A stretch of DNA of 64,000 nucleotides from Pontibacter pamirensis (GCF_010015475.1 NZ_SSNI01000002.1:124001-188000), one strand, 5' to 3'. Positions 54,356-63,704 are shown, counted from the stretch's first letter. Numbers and translations are program-made. Notes: generated by a model from the letters alone, not told the origin.

Positions 54356-55910
54356 TCTTAGGCGAAAGCGTAACAAATGGTATGATAACCTCCTCCAGCG
54401 ACACGCCCCCATGCTGGAAAGTGTCTTTATAGAAGTTTACGTAGTAATTATAGTTATTCGGGTACGCGAAGAAGGAATCCCCTATTGCGAACACAAACGT
54501 AGTAGAAACATTGGCTTTAGGCAAGAAAAATCGTTCGGGTTTGCGCACCGTGAACACATCTTTATCTGTGTAGCCCAGGTTTTTACCGTGTTTATAGCGC
54601 AGGTTGGTGTTCGTGTTACGGTCTCCTATAATCTTGAAAGGGCGCTTTACCCGGATGGTGCCGTGGTCGGTGGTGATAATAAGCTTGCCTTTTTTCTCCG
54701 CAATCATCCGCAACGTGTCGTAAAGTGGCGAGTGCATGAACCAGGATTTTGTAATGGATCTGTAAGCCGACTCGTCAGGAGCTAGTTCGCGCACCATGTT
54801 ACTGTCGGTGCGGGCGTGCGAGAGCATGTCCACAAAGTTATACACAATAACGTTGAGCTTATTATTGTCTAAGTTGCTGAATTTGCTGAGCAGATCACGG
54901 CCCGCCGCCACATTGGTTATTTTGTGGTAGCTGTGCTTGTCCGTTACCTTGTTTTGCTGAAACTGAATATCCAGGAAATCGGATTCGTGCAGGTTTTTGC
55001 CTTCCTCCTCATCATCGCCCACCCACATGTTGGGGTATTTTTTGACTATTTCGGTTGGCAGCATGCCCGAGAAAATGGCGTTGCGGGCATAAGCTGTAGT
55101 GGTCGGGAGAATGGAATAGAACATCTCCTCCTGGTCTACGCTGAAATAATCAGAGATAAGCGGTTCCAGCACCTTCCACTGGTCATAGCGTAGGTTGTCT
55201 ATCAGCAGAAAGTATACCGGGCGATCCGTCTGTTTCATGATTGGGAATACCCGCTCCTTAAACAAGCGGTGCGACATTAGCGGCGTATCGTCTGAGTCCT
55301 GGTTTATCCAGTCTTCGTAGTTCTCCATCACGAACCTGGCGAAGTTGGAATTGGCCTCATCCTTCTGCATATTGATGACATCGGCCATGCTTTTGTTCTC
55401 TGTCTCGTCTATCTCCAGCTCCCAGTAGACTAGCTTTTTATAGATATCAGCCCACTCCTGCGAACTCAGGCGCTCGCCAAAAGCCATACCCAGTTGCCTG
55501 AAATCTCGCTGGTAACTCATATTCGTCTTCTCTGACACCAGCCGCTTGTTATCGAGCACTTTCTTTACTGACAGCAGGATCTGGTTTGGGTTGAGGGGCT
55601 TAATCAGGTAATCTGTAATGCGGGACCCAATGGCCTCCTCCATTATGTGCTCTTCTTCACTTTTGGTAATCATGATTACCGGCACCATCGGACGTATGTT
55701 CTTCAGCTCTGTCAGAGTTTCGAGGCCACTGATCCCGGGCATGTTCTCATCGAGAAATACAATATCAAACGTTCTCTCCTGAAAAACCTCAATGGCATCA
55801 GTGCCACTGTTCACTGGTGTGATGTTATAGCCCCGTTCCTCTAAGAACAGAATGTGCGGCTTGAGTAAATCAATCTCATCATCAGCCCATAAAATATCGT
55901 ATCTTTGCAT
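54348..55910 (-). CDS. porX: PglZ-domain response regulator PorX (T9SS regulator)
   Basis: 520 aa. REC domain with DILWADDEIDLLKPHI and the phospho-Asp54 in VFLDENMPG, an alpha-helical middle, and a C-terminal PglZ/alkaline-phosphatase-like domain (FLLIDNLRYDQWKVL and IITTDHGTIRVKRP carry metal-binding Asp and His). PorX regulates type IX secretion with the kinase PorY; the PglZ domain hydrolyses oligonucleotides in characterised members. It implies that the organism has a T9SS. Transcribed away from the HD-protein gene. Confidence 0.94.
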   Translation of the reverse strand: MQRYDILWADDEIDLLKPHILFLEERGYNITPVNSGTDAIEVFQERTFDIVFLDENMPGISGLETLTELKNIRPMVPVIMITKSEEEHIMEEAIGSRITDYLIKPLNPNQILLSVKKVLDNKRLVSEKTNMSYQRDFRQLGMAFGERLSSQEWADIYKKLVYWELEIDETENKSMADVINMQKDEANSNFARFVMENYEDWINQDSDDTPLMSHRLFKERVFPIMKQTDRPVYFLLIDNLRYDQWKVLEPLISDYFSVDQEEMFYSILPTTTAYARNAIFSGMLPTEIVKKYPNMWVGDDEEEGKNLHESDFLDIQFQQNKVTDKHSYHKITNVAAGRDLLSKFSNLDNNKLNVIVYNFVDMLSHARTDSNMVRELAPDESAYRSITKSWFMHSPLYDTLRMIAEKKGKLIITTDHGTIRVKRPFKIIGDRNTNTNLRYKHGKNLGYTDKDVFTVRKPERFFLPKANVSTTFVFAIGDSFFAYPNNYNYYVNFYKDTFQHGGVSLEEVIIPFVTLSPKNV

Positions 55911-56061
55911 AGTTTTCTCTTTGGTTGTTAATTGGTAATAGTTGACTGTTTTATCAGTGTTGTTAAATGGTTGAATTGCTACATGGTTATACTTGATACT
56001 TACGAAAAAAAGGAACCAATCTATAATCGAGTTAATTTACAGCAAGCATTGCATGACGATA

Positions 56062-56095
56062 CCAACAATCAAGCCATTGAACAATCAGCAATTTA
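56062..56095 (+). repeat. Degenerate CAACAAT-type intergenic repeat, copy 1
   Basis: The 34-bp segment starting CCAACAATCAAGCCATTGAA matches 61683-61716 (start CCAACAATTAAGCAATCAAA) at 27 of 34 positions without gaps. It ends 4 bp before the HD-protein start. Further loosely related, oppositely oriented sequence (TTGTTAATTGG, TTGTTAAATGGTTGAATTG) lies at 55924-55988. Confidence 0.5.
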
Positions 56096-56099
56096 ATAG

Positions 56100-57332
56100 G
56101 TGAACAAGAAAAAAATACTCAACGACCCTGTATACGGATTTATCACCGTTCCCTCTGACCTTCTCTTCGATATCATCAACCATCCCTACTTTCAGCGCCT
56201 GCGCCGCATTAAGCAACTGGGGCTGACGGAGATGGTATATCCGGGCGCGCTCCACACACGCTTTCACCACGCGCTGGGTGCCATGCACCTGATGGACACG
56301 GCGCTGCAAACGTTAAAAAGTAAAAATAACGAAATAAATGATAAAGAGCTTGAAGCGTCACTGATTGCCATTTTGCTGCACGATATCGGGCATGGTCCTT
56401 TTTCACATGCCTTGGAAACGGCTATCTTCAAAAATGTACACCACGAGGACCTCTCCCTGCACATCATGCAGATGCTGAACGAGGCTTTTGATGGGAGACT
56501 GAGCTTGGCGATCGATATCTTCCAAGACAAGTACGAGCGCAGATTCTTTCACCAGTTGGTGTCGAGCCAGCTGGATGTGGACCGCCTCGACTACCTGAAC
56601 CGAGACAGCTTTTATACGGGCGTGTATGAAGGGAAAATCGGTGCCGACCGCATCATAAAAATGCTGGATGTGGCCAATGACCAGCTGGTGGTAGAGGAAA
56701 AAGCCATCTACAGCATAGAGAACTTCCTAGTGAGCCGCCGCTTGATGTACTGGCAGGTATACCTGCATAAAACAGTGATAAGCGCTGAATACATGGTGCT
56801 GCGCGTGGTGCAGCGGGCGCGTGAACTCATGCAGCAGGGCGTGGAAGTGCCTGCCAGCCCCAGCCTCAAGTTCTTTCTGGCCTCCGACCTCACGATGCAG
56901 GATTTTAAGGAGGACATCACCATTTTAGAGCGTTTCGTGAGTCTGGATGATCACGACGTATGGGGCGGCATTAAAGTGTGGGCTGCACACCCGGACAAGG
57001 TCCTCTCCTTCCTGTCTAACAGCATCCTGAGCCGCCGGCTCTTTAAAGTAATTATCTCGAGCAAACCTATTGAAGAGGACATGCTGCTGGGGATAAGCGA
57101 ACTGGTGCAGGAAAAGTTTGACGTGAGTGAGGACGAGGTAAAGTACCTGATGATATCGGGCAAAATAAGCAATAACGCCTACGATGTAGAGGGCCAGACC
57201 ATTAACATGCTCACCAAATCTGGTTATGTGGTTGACGTAGCCGATGCCTCCGACCTGCCTAGCATCCGGGCCCTGAGCACGAAGGTAGAGAAATACTACG
57301 TGTGTTATCCGAAGGAAGTGGCTACACTGTAA
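56100..57332 (+). CDS. HD-domain phosphohydrolase (dGTPase/SAMHD1-like)
   Basis: 410 aa from a GTG at 56100. HTRFHHALGAMHL (52-64), ILLHDIGHGPFSHALE (H94-D95) and SSQLDVDRLDYLNRD complete the H...HD...D metal set of dNTPase-type HD proteins. The C-terminal half is helical and resembles the Bacteroidota form of this family encoded before lpxD. It probably hydrolyses nucleotides; substrate not known. First gene of the plus-strand block, 219 bp before lpxD. Confidence 0.85.
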   Translation: MNKKKILNDPVYGFITVPSDLLFDIINHPYFQRLRRIKQLGLTEMVYPGALHTRFHHALGAMHLMDTALQTLKSKNNEINDKELEASLIAILLHDIGHGPFSHALETAIFKNVHHEDLSLHIMQMLNEAFDGRLSLAIDIFQDKYERRFFHQLVSSQLDVDRLDYLNRDSFYTGVYEGKIGADRIIKMLDVANDQLVVEEKAIYSIENFLVSRRLMYWQVYLHKTVISAEYMVLRVVQRARELMQQGVEVPASPSLKFFLASDLTMQDFKEDITILERFVSLDDHDVWGGIKVWAAHPDKVLSFLSNSILSRRLFKVIISSKPIEEDMLLGISELVQEKFDVSEDEVKYLMISGKISNNAYDVEGQTINMLTKSGYVVDVADASDLPSIRALSTKVEKYYVCYPKEVATL

Positions 57333-57495
57333 AATCCTGTTCAGCACCAAAGGAAGTGGTTGGTGCAAGAAATCAATGCTTTATAAATCCAGACTGAATT
57401 TTACTTCCTAAGGTGCTATTTCTTTTAAATGCTGCGCGTGCAACCTTATGGGTATAAATGTTCTCTTCCTGATAAAGGCCAACGTGTTTTTTTAT

Positions 57496-57503
57496 TAAGT
57501 TTG
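57496..57503 (+). promoter_or_regulatory. Candidate -7 box for lpxD
   Basis: TAAGTTTG fits the Bacteroidota -7 consensus TAnnTTTG and lies 49 bp before the lpxD ATG. The -33 TTTG is not clearly present at the expected spacing (TAAA there), so this is a half match. Confidence 0.4.
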
Positions 57504-57551
57504 CACCCCCCAGGCATTAGCCTTTTTAAGTTTTTGCTCTAATTTTACAAA

Positions 57552-58580
57552 ATGGAATTTACTGTTCAACAGATAGCTGACCTGCTGCAGGGCACGGTAG
57601 AAGGAGACAAGTCAGCGAAAGTCAACACATTAGCTAAAATAGAAGAGGCCAACACAGGCGCTCTGGCATTTTTAGCAAACCCGAAATACGAAGCATACCT
57701 ATATTCCACGAACGCGAGCGCTGTTATTGTATCTGATAAGCTGGAAATAAAAAAAGCTGTTTCTGCTGCTCTTATACGTGTTGCTGATCCTTATTCCAGT
57801 TTCTCCTCTCTGTTACAGTACTACCAGCAAGCCTTGATTGCCGCTAAGACAGGCGTAGAAGAGCCTTGTTTTCTGGGAAAGAACAGCCAGATAGGCGACA
57901 ATCATTACCGTGGCGCCTTCTCTTATATTGGCCACAACTGTAAAATAGGAGACAATGTGCGCATCTTCCCGCAGGCATACATTGGGGATAATGTGCAGAT
58001 AGGCGACAACACCACTATTTTTGCAGGGGTTAAGCTGTACGCCAATACAGTTGTAGGAAGTAACTGTACCATTCATTCAGGAGCTGTAATCGGCAGCGAT
58101 GGTTTCGGCTTTGCGCCTCAGCCTGACGGCACCTACAAGACAATACCCCAAATTGGGAATGTCGTGTTGGAGGACGATATATCCATCGGAGCCAACACCA
58201 CCATCGATTGCGCCACTATGGGTTCTACCATTATCCGCAGGGGCACTAAAATAGATAACCTCGTGCAGATTGCACACAATGTGGAGATTGGCGCTAACAC
58301 TGTTGTCGCTTCACAGACTGGAATTTCCGGCTCTGCTAAAATAGGCAATAACTGTGTTGTTGCGGGCCAGGTGGGCATTGTAGGGCATATCAGTATCGCC
58401 GACAAAACAACCATCGGCGCCCAGTCAGGTGTATCCAAGTCTGTGAAAGATATAGGCACGATTATACAAGGCTCCCCTGCTTTCGACTATAAACAGAACC
58501 TGCGCGCCATGGCAGTATTCCGTAAATTACCTGAGCTGCAACGGGAACTCGAACTTCTGAAAGAGAAAACGGCTATTTAG
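57552..58580 (+). CDS. lpxD: UDP-3-O-acylglucosamine N-acyltransferase LpxD
   Basis: 342 aa. N-terminal uridine-binding domain ([17 protein letters not shown] ... [14 protein letters not shown]), then left-handed beta-helix with [18 protein letters not shown] and the catalytic His242 in [10 protein letters not shown]-terminal helix [13 protein letters not shown]. Adds the second 3-hydroxyacyl chain in lipid A synthesis, in the cytoplasm. Followed by lpxC-fabZ and lpxA. Confidence 0.96.
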   Translation: MEFTVQQIADLLQGTVEGDKSAKVNTLAKIEEANTGALAFLANPKYEAYLYSTNASAVIVSDKLEIKKAVSAALIRVADPYSSFSSLLQYYQQALIAAKTGVEEPCFLGKNSQIGDNHYRGAFSYIGHNCKIGDNVRIFPQAYIGDNVQIGDNTTIFAGVKLYANTVVGSNCTIHSGAVIGSDGFGFAPQPDGTYKTIPQIGNVVLEDDISIGANTTIDCATMGSTIIRRGTKIDNLVQIAHNVEIGANTVVASQTGISGSAKIGNNCVVAGQVGIVGHISIADKTTIGAQSGVSKSVKDIGTIIQGSPAFDYKQNLRAMAVFRKLPELQRELELLKEKTAI

Positions 58581-58644
58581 AAGCAAGCAGCTTATGCTCC
58601 TGCTACTTTCAGAATAAAAAGTGGTAATAGCTTATATAATATCT

Positions 58645-58652
58645 TAAGTTTG
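58645..58652 (+). promoter_or_regulatory. Candidate -7 box for lpxC-fabZ
   Basis: TAAGTTTG, the same octamer as before lpxD, 107 bp before the lpxC-fabZ ATG in a 178-bp gap. No clear TTTG at -33. It would give the fusion gene and lpxA their own promoter. Confidence 0.35.
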
Positions 58653-58758
58653 CAATGGCAAAAGATATTAATAGGCCCACCCTGCCTCCTAACAAGAGCA
58701 GCAAAAGGCTAGCGCTCTTGCTCTTATAGCAAGCACCTAACACGACTAAGATACGTGA

Positions 58759-60153
58759 ATGAACGATAAACAGCATACTATTAACGCACCGGTAACTGTA
58801 TCGGGCATTGGGCTGCACACAGGCGTGGTTTCCAACATGACCTTTAAGCCAGCACCTATTAACCATGGCTATAAGTTTCAGCGCATCGATCTGCCTGACC
58901 AACCGGTGGTAGACGCCGATGCCGACAATGTGGTAGACCTGTCGCGTGGCACTACCCTTGAGCAGAACGGCGCACGCATAAACACCGTGGAGCATACCCT
59001 TGCGGCACTGGTCGGCCTTCAGCTCGACAATGTACTGATAGAGCTAGACGGACCAGAGCCACCGATAATGGATGGTTCCTCTATTGAGTTTGTGAAGGCG
59101 CTGCTAAGTGTTGGGTTTCAGGAACAGAATGCTCTCCGTAATTACTTTGAAATACCCTCAGGTATCACCTACAAAGATGAAAGCCGGGGCGTAGAAATTG
59201 TTGCCTTGCCACTGGATGACTACCGCCTGACAGCAATGGTGGACTATAACTCCCCTGTTTTGGGCAGCCAGCACGCTTCCATCACAAACCTCTCCCAGTT
59301 TGAAGGGGAGATAGCGCCATGCCGCACGTTTGTATTCCTGCATGAACTGGAGGCACTGTATAAGCAGAACCTGATCAAGGGAGGTGATTTAGATAATGCC
59401 ATTGTGATTGTGGATCGGGTAGTGAAGGATGAAGAGCTTTCTTACTTATCGGACTTGCTTAAAAAGCCAAAGGTGCAGGTAAAAGCAGAAGGGGTGCTCA
59501 ACAACACCGACCTGCGCTTCAAAAACGAGCCAGCCCGCCACAAGCTACTCGACCTGATGGGCGACCTCGCTTTGATCGGCCGGCCAATTAAGGGCCAGAT
59601 ATTAGCGGCTCGCCCAGGCCATGCCGCCAACGTGGCTTTCGCTAAAAAGGTAAAGAAAATGATCCGCGAAGCGGCCATCAAGAACGTGCCTACTTACGAC
59701 CCAAAGAAGAAGCCGGTAATGGATATCAACCAGATTGCGGCCACCTTGCCACACAGGTACCCGTTCCTGCTGATTGACAAAATCATACATTTAGACGAGA
59801 CCACTGTTACAGGTGTGAAGAACATCACCATGAATGAGCCCTTCTTTCAGGGCCACTTCCCCGGAAATCCGGTGCTGCCAGGTATTATACAAATAGAGGC
59901 TATGGCACAGACCGGCGGTATTCTTGTTTTAAGTACAGTAGATAACCCGGAGGAATACTGGACATACTTTCTCGGAGTAGATAGGTGCCGCTTTAAGCGC
60001 AAAGTAATTCCGGGCGATACTATAATATTTAAATGTGAACTGCTGGCGCCTATAAAGCGCGGTATTGCCAAAATGTCTGGCCAGGCTTTCGTAGCCGGGC
60101 AGCTGGTAATGGAAGCTGAAATGTCGGCAAGCATAGTAAAAAAAGACGCATGA
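58759..60153 (+). CDS. lpxC: Bifunctional LpxC deacetylase / FabZ dehydratase
   Basis: 464 aa fusion typical of Bacteroidota. LpxC part (1 to about 300): VSGIGLHTGV, zinc ligands in VEHTLAALVG and ARHKLLDLMGDLALIG. FabZ part (about 318-464): LPHRYPFLLIDKI and the active-site FFQGHFPGNPVLPG with the Glu in IIQIEAMAQ. LpxC removes the acetyl group from UDP-3-O-acyl-GlcNAc, the committed lipid A step; FabZ dehydrates 3-hydroxyacyl-ACP, competing for the same acyl pool. Its stop overlaps the lpxA start as ATGA. Confidence 0.96.
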   Translation: MNDKQHTINAPVTVSGIGLHTGVVSNMTFKPAPINHGYKFQRIDLPDQPVVDADADNVVDLSRGTTLEQNGARINTVEHTLAALVGLQLDNVLIELDGPEPPIMDGSSIEFVKALLSVGFQEQNALRNYFEIPSGITYKDESRGVEIVALPLDDYRLTAMVDYNSPVLGSQHASITNLSQFEGEIAPCRTFVFLHELEALYKQNLIKGGDLDNAIVIVDRVVKDEELSYLSDLLKKPKVQVKAEGVLNNTDLRFKNEPARHKLLDLMGDLALIGRPIKGQILAARPGHAANVAFAKKVKKMIREAAIKNVPTYDPKKKPVMDINQIAATLPHRYPFLLIDKIIHLDETTVTGVKNITMNEPFFQGHFPGNPVLPGIIQIEAMAQTGGILVLSTVDNPEEYWTYFLGVDRCRFKRKVIPGDTIIFKCELLAPIKRGIAKMSGQAFVAGQLVMEAEMSASIVKKDA

Positions 60154-60941
60154 ACCAGCCATTAGCATACATCCACCCAGAGGCTAAAATCGCGCAGAAC
60201 GTAGTAGTAGAGCCTTTTTCAACTATCTACAAAAACGTTGAGATTGGCGAAGGCACCTGGATAGGCCCCAACGTAACTATTATGGAAGGCGCCCGCATCG
60301 GCAAAAATTGTAAAATTTTCCCGGGTGCGGTTATTTCCTCTGTTCCCCAAGACCTGAAGTTTGCCGGCGAAGACACGACCGCCGTTATCGGTGACAATAC
60401 CGTAATCCGGGAATGTGTAACCGTTAGCCGGGGCACGATTGATAAAATGAAGACCGTAGTGGGCAGCAACTGCCTGGTAATGTCTTACGCCCATATTGCC
60501 CACGACTGCATTATTGGCAATAACTGTATCCTGGTGAATGCCGTGCAGCTAGGTGGGCACGTGGAGATGGGCGAATACGCCATCATCGGCGGCTCCAGTG
60601 CAGCACACCAATTCGTGAAGATTGGCGCACACGCCATGATTTCCGGCGGCTCTCTGGTGCGGAAAGATGTTCCTCCTTACGTGAAAGCAGCGCGCGAGCC
60701 GCTTACGTATGCAGGCATCAACTCGATTGGCCTGCGCCGCAGGGGCTTTAGCAGCGAGCAAATCAATGATATACAGCATGTGTACAGGCTCCTTTTTATG
60801 AGTGGCATGAACTATACTGAGGCGCTGGATAAGATTGAGCTAGAACTGGCACCTAGCAATGAGCGCGATGAGATACTGAACTTTGTGCGGAATTCGGGTC
60901 GCGGTATCATCAAGAGCTATTTTGCCAAAGATGCAAATTAA
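60150..60941 (+). CDS. lpxA: UDP-GlcNAc O-acyltransferase LpxA
   Basis: 263 aa, usual length. Hexapeptide helix (AYIHPEAKIAQNVVVEPFS, IGKNCKIFPGAVISSVPQD), catalytic His118 in YAHIAHDCIIG, and the helical C-terminus RRRGFSSEQINDIQHVYR. First step of lipid A synthesis. Overlaps lpxC-fabZ by 4 bp and the next ABC gene by 11 bp, so all three are translationally coupled. Confidence 0.96.
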   Translation: MNQPLAYIHPEAKIAQNVVVEPFSTIYKNVEIGEGTWIGPNVTIMEGARIGKNCKIFPGAVISSVPQDLKFAGEDTTAVIGDNTVIRECVTVSRGTIDKMKTVVGSNCLVMSYAHIAHDCIIGNNCILVNAVQLGGHVEMGEYAIIGGSSAAHQFVKIGAHAMISGGSLVRKDVPPYVKAAREPLTYAGINSIGLRRRGFSSEQINDIQHVYRLLFMSGMNYTEALDKIELELAPSNERDEILNFVRNSGRGIIKSYFAKDAN

Positions 60942-61563
60942 CCTAAGCAAATTAGGTAAACGCTATAATTACGAGTGGATTTTCCGGAACCTGACTTATA
61001 CATTTGAGTCGGGGAGCTCTTATGCCATACTGGGGCGTAACGGGTCCGGGAAATCCACTCTTCTTACAACCATTGCCGGGTACAACCTGCACAGCGAGGG
61101 AGAAATCACTTATACTTTAAAAGATAATAGGCTAGCCCCTGACCAGGCTTACCGGCAGCTGTCGCTTACAGCCCCTTACCTGGAACTGGTGGAGGAGTTT
61201 ACGCTGCTGGAGATGCTCCAGTTCCACACCCACTTTAAGCCCCTGCGCCACCAGCTCTCCCACCTGGAACTCATAGACCGCCTGGAGCTGCAGAGAGCAA
61301 AAAACAAGTTTGTGAAGGATTTCTCCTCCGGCATGAAGCAGCGCCTGAAGTTAGGTCTGGCAATATACTCTGACACTCCCCTCCTGCTGTTAGACGAACC
61401 AACCACCAACCTCGATCAGGAAGGCGTCGCCTGGTACCAGGAGCATGTGTCACAGAACCAGGAGGGCCGCCTGATCATCGTAGCTTCCAACATTCAGCAC
61501 GAGTACAGCTTCTGCCAACACCACCTCCGCATCTCGGACTATCACCCCGCTTCAAGAAAATGA
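60931..61563 (+). CDS. ABC transporter ATP-binding protein
   Basis: 210 aa from the ATG at 60931, inside the end of lpxA. Walker A GRNGSGKSTLL (35-45), signature FSSGMKQRLKLGLA, Walker B LLLLDEPTTNLD. After the next strand the switch (H-loop) position reads IIVASNIQHE: the usual His is replaced by Asn, though a His comes three residues later. No permease gene is nearby. Position after lpxA is conserved in many Bacteroidota; its partner and substrate are unknown. Confidence 0.88.
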   Translation: MQINLSKLGKRYNYEWIFRNLTYTFESGSSYAILGRNGSGKSTLLTTIAGYNLHSEGEITYTLKDNRLAPDQAYRQLSLTAPYLELVEEFTLLEMLQFHTHFKPLRHQLSHLELIDRLELQRAKNKFVKDFSSGMKQRLKLGLAIYSDTPLLLLDEPTTNLDQEGVAWYQEHVSQNQEGRLIIVASNIQHEYSFCQHHLRISDYHPASRK

Positions 61564-61682
61564 GTTTATTGTTGATAATTGATTGTTTATTGTTAGCAGT
61601 ATACCCATGTATGTATAGTATTTTAACAGAAGCGGCAGCCATCTGGCATTGTAACCATATAAGCTAATCATTAAACCAACAT

Positions 61683-61716
61683 CCAACAATTAAGCAATCA
61701 AACAACTACCAATTTA
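61683..61716 (+). repeat. Degenerate CAACAAT-type intergenic repeat, copy 2
   Basis: Matches copy 1 at 56062-56095 (27 of 34 bases). Like copy 1 it lies shortly upstream of a plus-strand gene (43 bp before yebC), with oppositely oriented related sequence (TTGTTGATAATTGATTG) about 90-120 bp further upstream at 61568-61596. Confidence 0.5.
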
Positions 61717-61729
61717 CGTGTAAGCTGCC

Positions 61730-61737
61730 TAACTTTG
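61730..61737 (+). promoter_or_regulatory. Candidate -7 box for yebC
   Basis: TAACTTTG fits TAnnTTTG and lies 22 bp before the yebC ATG. A TTTG at -33 is not evident. The short leader fits a Bacteroidota promoter. Confidence 0.45.
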
Positions 61738-61759
61738 TAGTATACACTTAACTCATACC

Positions 61760-62467
61760 ATGGGAAGAGCATTTGAATTCCGAAAAGCCCGAAAGTTTAA
61801 ACGATGGGATAAAATGTCGAAGGCCTTTACGCGCCTCGGCAAAGAGATAGTAATGGCCGTGAAAGAAAGCGGTCCGAGCCCTGACACCAACTCACGCCTG
61901 CGCACGGCTATTCAGAACGCCAAAGGCGTGAACATGCCGAAAGACCGTATTGAGGCAGCTATTAAACGGGCTTCTTCTAAAGAAGAGAAAGATTATGAAG
62001 AAGTAGTATACGAAGGCTACGCCCCACATGGCATTGCTGTGGTAGTGGAGTGCGCCACCGATAACCTGAACCGTACCGTTGCGAACGTGCGCATGCATTT
62101 TTCAAAAGGAAACGGCACTTTAGGAAAGACCGGCTCCCTTGACTTTTTGTTTGAGCGCAAAGGCATCTTTAAAATCTCCGCAGAAGGCGTTGACCTGGAG
62201 GAACTGGAGCTGGAACTGATTGATTTTGGCGCCGAGGAGATATACGAGCATGAGGGGGAAATCATTATTGAAACACCTTTTACTGAATTCGGTAATATGC
62301 AGAAAGGGCTGGAGGAAAAAGGGCTGGAGGTAGTAAGTGCCGATGTGCAGCGCATCCCGACCACTAGAACCGAACTGACGGAGGAGCAGGAAGAAGAGGT
62401 GATGAACCTGATTGAGCGTTTCGAGGAAGACGACGACATACAGGCGGTTTACCACAACATGCAATAA
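61760..62467 (+). CDS. yebC: YebC/PmpR-family regulator / translation factor
   Basis: 235 aa. Opening GRAFEFRKARKFKRWDKMSKAFTRLGKEI, then NSRLRTAIQNAKGVNMPKDRIEAAIKRA, and EVVYEGYAPHGIAVVVECATDN are the family's hallmarks (given in parts). Members bind DNA as regulators or help ribosomes at polyproline stretches. Single gene between its own promoter candidate and a strong terminator. Confidence 0.93.
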   Translation: MGRAFEFRKARKFKRWDKMSKAFTRLGKEIVMAVKESGPSPDTNSRLRTAIQNAKGVNMPKDRIEAAIKRASSKEEKDYEEVVYEGYAPHGIAVVVECATDNLNRTVANVRMHFSKGNGTLGKTGSLDFLFERKGIFKISAEGVDLEELELELIDFGAEEIYEHEGEIIIETPFTEFGNMQKGLEEKGLEVVSADVQRIPTTRTELTEEQEEEVMNLIERFEEDDDIQAVYHNMQ

Positions 62468-62487
62468 TCCTGCGTACATCAGCATCA

Positions 62488-62532
62488 ATGGCTGCTCAAA
62501 GCTTCAGAGGCTATGAGCAGCCATCTTTTTTT
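62488..62532 (+). terminator. Intrinsic terminator after yebC
   Basis: ATGGCTGCTCA (62488-62498) pairs exactly with TGAGCAGCCAT (62514-62524), 15-nt loop, followed by CTTTTTTT. Starts 21 bp after the yebC stop. Classic plus-strand terminator. Confidence 0.85.
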
Positions 62533-62594
62533 AACCTTCGTCTGAATACTTGCCATCAAGTAGCAAGAAAACAGACAAACACGTCTCCCCATTC

Positions 62595-63563
62595 ATGTTT
62601 TTATACTTCTTATTTGTAATAGGCTTCTTCTTGCTCATAAAAGGTGCCGATGTGCTGGTCAAAGGTTCCACCTCTATTGCCAAGCGCTTCGGTCTTTCAG
62701 ATATGATAGTTGGGCTTACGATTGTCTCCTTTGGCACTTCACTCCCGGAGCTCATCATCAACGTGCTGTCGAGTTTACAGGGGCAGTCGGAGCTGGCAAT
62801 CGGGAACGTGTTTGGCAGTAATGTAGCAAACCTGCTGCTTATACTAGGAGTAACAGCTATTATCTGCCCCTTACCTATCAGGCGTAACACCATCCTTACC
62901 GAAATTCCCTTTTCGCTGATAGCTACCCTGCTGGTTGGTTTTCTTGCCAATGCCACGCTGCTGAATAAGACGGACGAACTATATATCAGCCGGCTGGATG
63001 GCGCCATTCTACTCTTCTTCTTCGTGCTGTTTATGGTCTACATCTACAACATTGCCAAGACAAACAAAGATGAGGTGATACCGCATGCCGAGGGCGATGC
63101 CCCGCTTCTGTCGGTAAAGAAATCGGTGCTGCTTATACTGCTGGGAGTTGTTGGATTATTTCTGGGGGGAAAATGGGTGGTGGACGGAGCAGTGCACATC
63201 GCGCAGTCGTTTGGGCTGAGCGAGTCATTTATCGGACTTACAGTAGTAGCCATCGGCACTTCCTTGCCTGAACTCGTTACCTCTGCCATGGCTGCTTTCC
63301 GCCGCAACATCGACATAGCAGTAGGCAACGTGGTGGGTTCGAATATCTTTAACCTCGTCTGGATTTTAGGCATCAGTGCCCTCATCAATCCCCTGCCTTT
63401 TGATGTGGTGAGCAACTCTGATATCGTGATGATGATTTTTGCCAGCACATTGCTTATTGTGGCAATGCCCATCGGCAAAAGAAACGCCATCGACCGCTGG
63501 AACGGCGTCTTTTTCCTGATAGTCTACGTCAGCTATATTACTTTTCTGGTAATGAGAGGATGA
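62595..63563 (+). CDS. Calcium/sodium antiporter (YrbG/CaCA family)
   Basis: 322 aa from the ATG at 62595; a longer frame from 62550 starts inside the yebC downstream region and adds an unlikely polar leader. Ten TM helices in two inverted halves, each with the alpha-repeat: FGTSLPELIINVLSSLQG ... GNVFGSNVANLLLILG and IGTSLPELVTSAMAAF ... GNVVGSNIFNLVWILG. The acidic residues in these repeats bind the ions. Inner-membrane exchange of Ca2+ for Na+. Confidence 0.93.
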   Translation: MFLYFLFVIGFFLLIKGADVLVKGSTSIAKRFGLSDMIVGLTIVSFGTSLPELIINVLSSLQGQSELAIGNVFGSNVANLLLILGVTAIICPLPIRRNTILTEIPFSLIATLLVGFLANATLLNKTDELYISRLDGAILLFFFVLFMVYIYNIAKTNKDEVIPHAEGDAPLLSVKKSVLLILLGVVGLFLGGKWVVDGAVHIAQSFGLSESFIGLTVVAIGTSLPELVTSAMAAFRRNIDIAVGNVVGSNIFNLVWILGISALINPLPFDVVSNSDIVMMIFASTLLIVAMPIGKRNAIDRWNGVFFLIVYVSYITFLVMRG

Positions 63564-63565
63564 TT

Positions 63566-63677
63566 AATTTAGAATTATTAATGAAAAGTTCTCATGCAAT
63601 TAATATAATTCTACACAAACCCAGAAAGTATCTTTTTCTCATTCACCTATCCTCATTCCGATTCATGATTCTAAATT
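63566..63677. repeat. Imperfect inverted repeat between convergent genes
   Basis: AATTTAGAATTAT (63566-63578) and ATGATTCTAAATT (63665-63677) are inverted copies with one mismatch, about 86 bp apart. No terminator-type T-run follows directly. It may be another of the small degenerate intergenic repeats of this genome, or a loose bidirectional terminator. Confidence 0.4.
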
Positions 63678-63704
63678 CATCATTCATAATGGAAAGCTGC
63701 GCGC

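Noticed and set aside
62531..63007. 158-codon minus-strand frame
   Set aside because: Antisense shadow of the Ca2+/Na+ antiporter, which has both alpha-repeats on the plus strand.
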